This document shows, in pieces, positions 58,801 to 64,000 of a DNA stretch of 64,000 bases. The notes beneath the pieces were generated by a model. The model was not told where the DNA came from, did no database searches, and saw only the letters and a list, made by a program, of their open reading frames with translations. Source of the DNA: Dendrobium chrysotoxum (taxonomy: Eukaryota; Streptophyta; Magnoliopsida; Asparagales; Orchidaceae); NCBI GenBank assembly GCA_019925795.1, contig CM034298.1, positions 22,745,556 to 22,809,555 of the forward strand, read 5' to 3'. The first letter of the stretch is position 1; each line of letters begins with the position of its first letter. A program made the translations under genes and the position numbers.

Positions 58801-60900
58801 GTGGCTATGATTGAGTGTTTTAATTTCAAATATATAACTTCTTGGGATGTCAAATATAAACTGCTGATTATTAGGATAACCCTGCAGGTTGTTGAGTCTA
58901 GATTTTTAATTTTTAATTGATGTAATTTGAATGTAAATTGAGTTGTAAATTTAAAGTACTTTGAGATTGAGATGTTTAATCATCCAATTTGGAATCCAAA
59001 GAGGAAGGAACATCCCTTAGGGGAGAGTTCCTATCCATTCGGAGATCCAAATTAGGATGAAGTTTAAATATCCAAAGAGAAAAGATAACACCCTTATTCG
59101 GGGGGGGGGGGGGGGGGGGAGTTTCTTTTCATTTGGATATCCAGACCCGACGATCCAAGGAGTTCAAAGGAGACGAAGAAGTGAAGAACGAGAAGAATCT
59201 CAAATCTCAAAGTCACTTGAGTCTTAGGAGTAGAATCCGGGTTGTAGTCAGTGGTACCCGGCCACTTTACTTTCCTGCAGACCCTGGGTTGTATAATTAA
59301 GGGCACTTGCCTATGGACTTTCAGTTTGAGCATTTATTTAATTAATTTAATTAAATGTTGATTTAATTACTTGATGTTGATTGCGATTAAGGACTTGCAT
59401 GCTTTTAGTAGTTTTTTGGTGCTTATTGCATGTCGTATTTGATTTAGCCTGGAACCCGATCGGAGGCTCGTGAGGGTACGGTCATAAACTTTTTCTACTT
59501 AAACAAAATTAAAAATTTTAAGCTCAGATAGAAACTCTAACGGTCTTAAGAAGTAAGCCCAGACTCGCTGGGAGTTTTTCATGCATCATATTGAACCTTC
59601 TCTACCTTGTTAGGCACCTCCCCGCCTGCGGGTTTTGGCAGACCACCTGACCTATTAGGGTGCAGTTCTGTCCAAGGGGATGTTGTGCAATCTCTAGGAT
59701 AAAATTTATTTTTTAAGCCTGATTTTAAAACTGCTTCATTTTGATTTAAGTATTTCATCGAGTCAACTAGCATGCATTGCATTAGATACAAATTAAAAAT
59801 TGAGTCTAAATCTTTAATTGCATTTCTAGCTTAAGCATTTAACCCAACATATGTTAAGGGGTCAATTAGGATTTGCTCTAGATATCGACCCCAATTCTTT
59901 AAACCAATTTTAATCAATGTCCCTAACCACTCTACATTTAAAAGACTTTGACTCATGGTTTTTAAAAGCATTTAGGTGATTTAGCTGGCTCCCCAATCCA
60001 GGCTGGGGTAAGTCCAGGATTACATTTGCATTAGCTAGGTTCTGGGTCACTGATTTTCAGTACCCATTTTAGACTTAAGTTCTGAGGCATGTCTTCAATC
60101 TTAAGACCTCAAACTTTCGGGAATCTAATTCCCACCTTCTAATAAAATTGACCACTTAAACATTAAAATATCTTTCAATCTAATTCAAGCCCAACACTTA
60201 GGATAGTTTGAGGTGTTTCTGAAGTGATTCAGAATCTTAAAGCACCTCCTATTCTTATTCCTTTGACTCCAGAAAAGAACTGCTCAACCTTGAACCAATC
60301 CCACTTGAAAATTCAAGTCCTTAACCTTCGTTGATATCAATCTTTGATATCTTAATTAAAATTCGTATCGCTATTTTAATCGAGAGTATTCGTAGGAAAT
60401 TTTCTGGTTTCCTACGATGTAATTAACTACGAGGGCTTGCGCTCGTAGGAGATTTAGAAACCCAGACCTGATTTCAAAATCAAGCTTTTCAAAATTTCAA
60501 TTAATTATCTTTGGGAAATTCAAAAGACAACGATCATTATCATCATTTTCAAATGATCGATAATAGACGATATCCTCTTTCCTTGGAAAGATATATCGTA
60601 CTATTATCGTGATCTTGATTATGAAATTAATGATCTTTTTACTAGATTATTATAGTTAAACATTGGATTTAACATCATTTTGATTCTTAGGGATCATATG
60701 TTGTTTCTCCTTGAGTTTAACTATGATAATCAGGGTAAATCAAGATTTGTAATCTAAACCTATTAGAGAATGATATATTCAGCTTTCGAGGTGATATATT
60801 ATTCATAATAAGTGTTTGATTATAAAATTAAAATTCTAGAAATTTAACTTTCCCAAAGAAAATTAAACACTTTTCAAAACATATATTTTTTAATCAAACA
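52881..60900 (+). repeat. 3' LTR of the giant Ogre (8,020 bp)
   Basis: Runs from TGTTGACCTC to AATCAAACA, collinear with the 5' LTR at an offset of about 21,250 bp. The start follows a short G-rich tract. It carries the same internal zones as the 5' LTR, including the TTGACC array (54070-55510) and the hairpin cluster near 60370-60610. Confidence 0.95.
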
Positions 60901-60905
60901 ACAGC
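60901..60905. repeat. Target-site duplication, right (ACAGC)
   Basis: Right copy of the ACAGC duplication flanking the giant Ogre. Confidence 0.92.
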
Positions 60906-61262
60906 AAGGCAGAGAAGCTTGTACAAAAACCTCCTTTCCACCGACACGATGAGGCAAAGAACCCAACCTCCTTTTGCTTCCTCCTGAAGCAGACAGAGAA
61001 CCTCTGACTGCTTTTGCTTCGTCTTGAAGCAGGCAGAGAGCCCCGGATCGTCTTGGGAACGATCCTCTTGCAAAGAACACCAACACGATGAAAGATGACG
61101 AGCGGAGAAGATGACTCTGATCCTTGTTTGGAGCAACCTTCGTGAACCCCTCACGAACTCCCCCTCACAAGATCCTCTCTCTCTCTCCCAAACTCTCTCT
61201 CTCTCTGGGGTTTCTCTGTAAAGAAAAGTGGCAAAAGATTTTTCTTGTTGAAAGAAAAAGAT

Positions 61263-61271
61263 CTTTTATAG
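61263..61271 (-). promoter_or_regulatory. TATA box of the minus-strand copia LTR
   Basis: The minus strand reads CTATAAAAG, a strong TATA element. It lies immediately downstream (in LTR orientation) of the dyad array and upstream of the CT-rich leader. Confidence 0.5.
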
Positions 61272-62239
61272 GAGGGCACAAAATTTGCCCTAAATCTCAA
61301 CTGGTCGGCCAAGATCATCCAGGACGATCGATAGATCATTCTATACGATCAGTTCAAAATTAGCTGCTTCAGCCTGGACGATTTGGCTCTTCTAGACGAT
61401 CAGTAGAAAAAGTTATTCATATCGTCCCGTATAATTCTGCGATCGTCCAGGATGATTAGTGTAAATTGAGGAATTTCGTCCAGAAGATCGCTCGGGTCAT
61501 CCAGATAAACTTGTGCTGGACGAACCAAAAATGACTTAATCATCCAGGATGATCAGGATATTGTCCTGTATGAGTAGTTCAAAATGTGCCCAAATCATCC
61601 TGAGCACCGCTATAGACGTCCAACTGAAACACACTAGACGATCATGTTCATCCAGGACGATCATGCGATCATCCAGGATGATATGATCGTATCAATCAAG
61701 TATTAATTACTTTCCTTAATTACCAGACTAATTTAGGCATGATTGTACTGGATCGTCCAGGACGATACACGTATCATCCAGGACGATCAGACCAAATATC
61801 TTAAAATAAAAACTTGCCTAACTTGATCTGGTAGCTGAGATTTTCTGATTTGAGCATATCGTCCTGTACGATGCAATGATCGTCTAGGACGATCTGTTTA
61901 ATCAAACACACTTAACTTGGTCGCCCTAATTAGGGTTTCTGTTTTTACTGGATCGTCTAGGATGATGTGACTATCGTGTAGGATGAACTGAACAAAAACT
62001 TGAACATAAACTCTAATTCACTCAAGCTCTTCCCCTGAGTGTGTGTGTGCAAGTTTACTTAGTTAGGGGATCAGTTACATTACAATTGACTCAAGAAAAG
62101 GAAAATAGTACACTTAGACACACTTGGACCCGATCTTAAATTGGCTTGAGTTGCTCGTGATCTTTTGTGCCTGAAACGGGTTAGCGAAGCAAAACACAAT
62201 AGAAATATGTTTGTCATCATCAAAACCAGATTTGCAACA

Positions 62240-64000
62240 TGATGATCAAAGTTAATTCGAACGACTTTAAAAAAAATTTGAGTTTTTGAAGATTGGAAAA
62301 TCTTCCCTAAATTTTGAAACTCGACATGTTAAATATGGACTCAACATGAAGGTTAACAGATTTGGGGGGACGATCAAATGGTTTTGGCTCGACTCTTTCA
62401 CCTTATTGATTGGCTCAAAGGTAAAATGTTGAATCTAAGATTTAGATTTAAATTTGCATTATATACATTAAACCATAAATGAACATTGTAGTAAACATAT
62501 GGCAATGAATATTGATTCTAGATGATTTTTAATTTTGAAGAATTTGATAGAATTTCCCCAAACTATTGAAACTTAATATATTGAATTTGCATCTAACATA
62601 AAGGTTTATAAATTTATGAAGAAATTCACATGGAAATTGTTTGACTCTTTCATCCCACCAATTTGCTTGGGGGTTAAATGTCCAATCTTGTATTTGACTG
62701 AATTTTGAAATGGATTTTGAGAAGGATTTGAGATTGCGTTACATACGTTAATCTACAAGGGATGTCGTAGAAAACATATTGCAACGGTGATTGATTTCAA
62801 ATTTTTAAATGTTTGAAAGATTTTCCTTCACTTTTGAAACTCAAAATGTTGAGTTTGATTTTCAACATAATGGTTAACAAAAATTTAAAAAATCTAGAAA
62901 TCTTGATTTGACTTTCAAAAGCTTAGATTTGATTAAAAATCTATGTTTGAATTGTATATGCTAGCTATAAAAGAATATTACAACAAAGCCTATACAATGA
63001 CAGTCATGAATTGGAAGATTAAAAAGATTTTTGAATGTTTTAAATTTCAATAGGATTTTCTTTAAATTTTGAAACTCAGTCTGTTGAGTTTGAACTCAAC
63101 ATATAGTTTACAAAATTAGAGAAGAAATTGAGAAAGATTGGGGCTTGACTCTTTCATCCTACTGATTGACTCAGTGGTGAAATGTCCTGACCCCTGATTT
63201 GATTAAGGAAATCTGATATTTTATTTGGATGTTGAAGGATTTTCTATAAATAATGAAACTTGACATATTTTGAGAACATGCCAGTCCTCAAAATTTATAA
63301 AAGGATTTTAAAAGCATTGGGCTTGACTCTTTTACTTTACCAATTATCTTGGAGGCAAAATGTCCTAGCTCGAATTTAAATTTGAATTCAAAACTGAAGT
63401 TGAATGTAAGGTTGAAATCAGACTTGAATTTAATGTTGAGATTGAATTTGAATTTGAAGTTAAAATTGAATAGATCTTCTTCAAACTTTGAAACTCAACA
63501 TATTGATTTTTAGTCAGATATGTAGGTTTTCAAAATTGGCCTGAAGATCCCAAGAATTAGGCTTAACTCTTTCATCCCACCAAGTGGTTTAGGGGTGAAA
63601 TATCAAAGCCTAGATTTTGAGTATGTAAGAGGAGAGGATTTGAAATTCAAAGATGTGGATTTGAATTAGCTAATTTGGAATTTGAGTTTGAATTTTGAAT
63701 TGATTTTTCTCAAATTTTGGAGCTCAACATATTGAGTTTTCACTCAATACGAGGATTCATAAAATTAACTTAAGAATCTTGAGACTTAGATTTAACTCTT
63801 TCATCCCACCAAGTGACTTGTGGATGAAATGTCTAAACTTGAATTTGGCTGGAGGTATTTCAATTTTGAAATTGAATTTGAAGAAAGTTGGATTTACATT
63901 ACATATGTCAAATTACAAGAGGGTGTTGTTTTAGGACATATGATAATAACGATTGACTTGGATTTGAATAATTTTTAAAGGGATTCTGGAAGTTTGAAAA
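62240..64000 (-). repeat. Leader repeat array of the minus-strand Ogre, right part
   Basis: About six to seven units of 230-290 bp are anchored on GAAACTC.ACAT (62316, 62560, 62838, 63070, 63254, 63488, 63715) and GCTTGACTCTTTCA. Stems corresponding to the plus-strand leader are present: GTTGAGT (63083-63089) pairs with ACTCAAC (63094-63100), and a CTAC...GTAG stem lies near 62750-62780. No coding capacity was seen. The 5' LTR of this element should lie beyond 64000. Confidence 0.8.

Larger units (their letters stand above)
31631..60900 (+). mobile_element. Giant Ogre-like (Tat lineage) Ty3/gypsy retrotransposon, 29,270 bp
   Basis: Two nearly identical LTRs (31631-39624 and 52881-60900) flank a complete Ogre plan: PBS, leader, ORF1, gag, PR, RT, RNase H, archaeal-type RNase H, IN, 3'UTR arrays. 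The ends are TG...CA and the 5-bp target duplication is ACAGC (31626-31630 and 60901-60905). The diagnostic points are ORF1 upstream of gag, two RNase H domains, the RT-RH-aRH-IN order and the tandem-repeat 3'UTR. Over the first 860 bp I count about 7 LTR differences, so insertion is recent. The coding part has about 12 nonsense codons and 3 frameshifts, so this copy cannot make its own proteins. Confidence 0.95.
60901..62239 (-). repeat. SIRE-type copia LTR, minus strand, part 2
   Basis: Continuation of the LTR split by the giant Ogre. 61310-61990 is packed with dyads of the form GATCGTCCAGGACGATC, as in the plus-strand LTR at 5700-6230. The end ATTTGCAACA (62239) is the reverse complement of an LTR start TGTTGCAAAT. 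The neighbouring ATGTTTGTCATCATCAAAAC matches GTTTTAATGATAACAAATAT near 5440. CT-rich repeats at 61177-61207 lie in the leader region downstream of the TATA box. Confidence 0.82.

Overview
The window is plant (angiosperm) nuclear DNA made almost entirely of nested transposable elements. The family set points to a large-genome flowering plant: SIRE/Maximus-like Ty1/copia elements, Tat/Ogre-like Ty3/gypsy elements and a PIF/Harbinger-type DNA transposon. No convincing host gene, rRNA, tRNA or CRISPR array was found. The species cannot be named from the sequence.

Layout. (1) 1-3775 is a decayed SIRE-like copia element on the minus strand, cut by the window edge. (2) It meets, head to head near 3776, plus-strand copia pieces: a gag zinc-knuckle fragment, a 3' spacer, an LTR (5411-6905), then a 5'-truncated copia pol (6906-10090) with its own 3' spacer. 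(3) That spacer is split by a 4.7-kb PIF/Harbinger-like element (10630-15311) with 21-bp perfect terminal inverted repeats and a TTA target duplication. (4) 15926-17425 holds a dyad-rich, promoter-like stretch and an env-like/'putative plant transposon protein' pseudogene. (5) A minus-strand Ogre starts at 17426: 3' LTR to 25220, 3'UTR repeat array, integrase relic, a large internal deletion, an ORF1 relic, and a leader repeat array that resumes at 62240 and runs off the window. (6) A minus-strand SIRE-type LTR (31320-31630 plus 60901-62239) sits in that leader. (7) A giant plus-strand Ogre (31631-60900, 29,270 bp, LTRs of about 8.0 kb) sits in that LTR, with TG...CA ends and the target duplication ACAGC.

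The giant Ogre has the full Tat/Ogre plan: 5' LTR, primer-binding site, a 2-kb leader of about 275-bp repeats, ORF1, gag, protease, RT, degenerate RNase H, a second archaeal-type RNase H, integrase, a 3'UTR with two tandem arrays, a short G-rich tract and the 3' LTR. Its reading frame carries about 12 nonsense codons and 3 frameshifts, and the RT YxDD motif reads YIDN, although its LTRs are about 99% identical over the stretch compared by eye.

The strongest unexplained signals are structural. The 3'UTR has a tandem array of about 17 hairpins with a near-constant loop (CAAGTTTC) and stems that change in a compensatory way. The leader carries one or two phased, covarying stem-loops per repeat. 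The LTR carries palindromic W-box dyads (TTGACC...GTCAA) spaced about 157 bp apart. All three recur in diverged form in the minus-strand Ogre, which suggests they are maintained features of the family.
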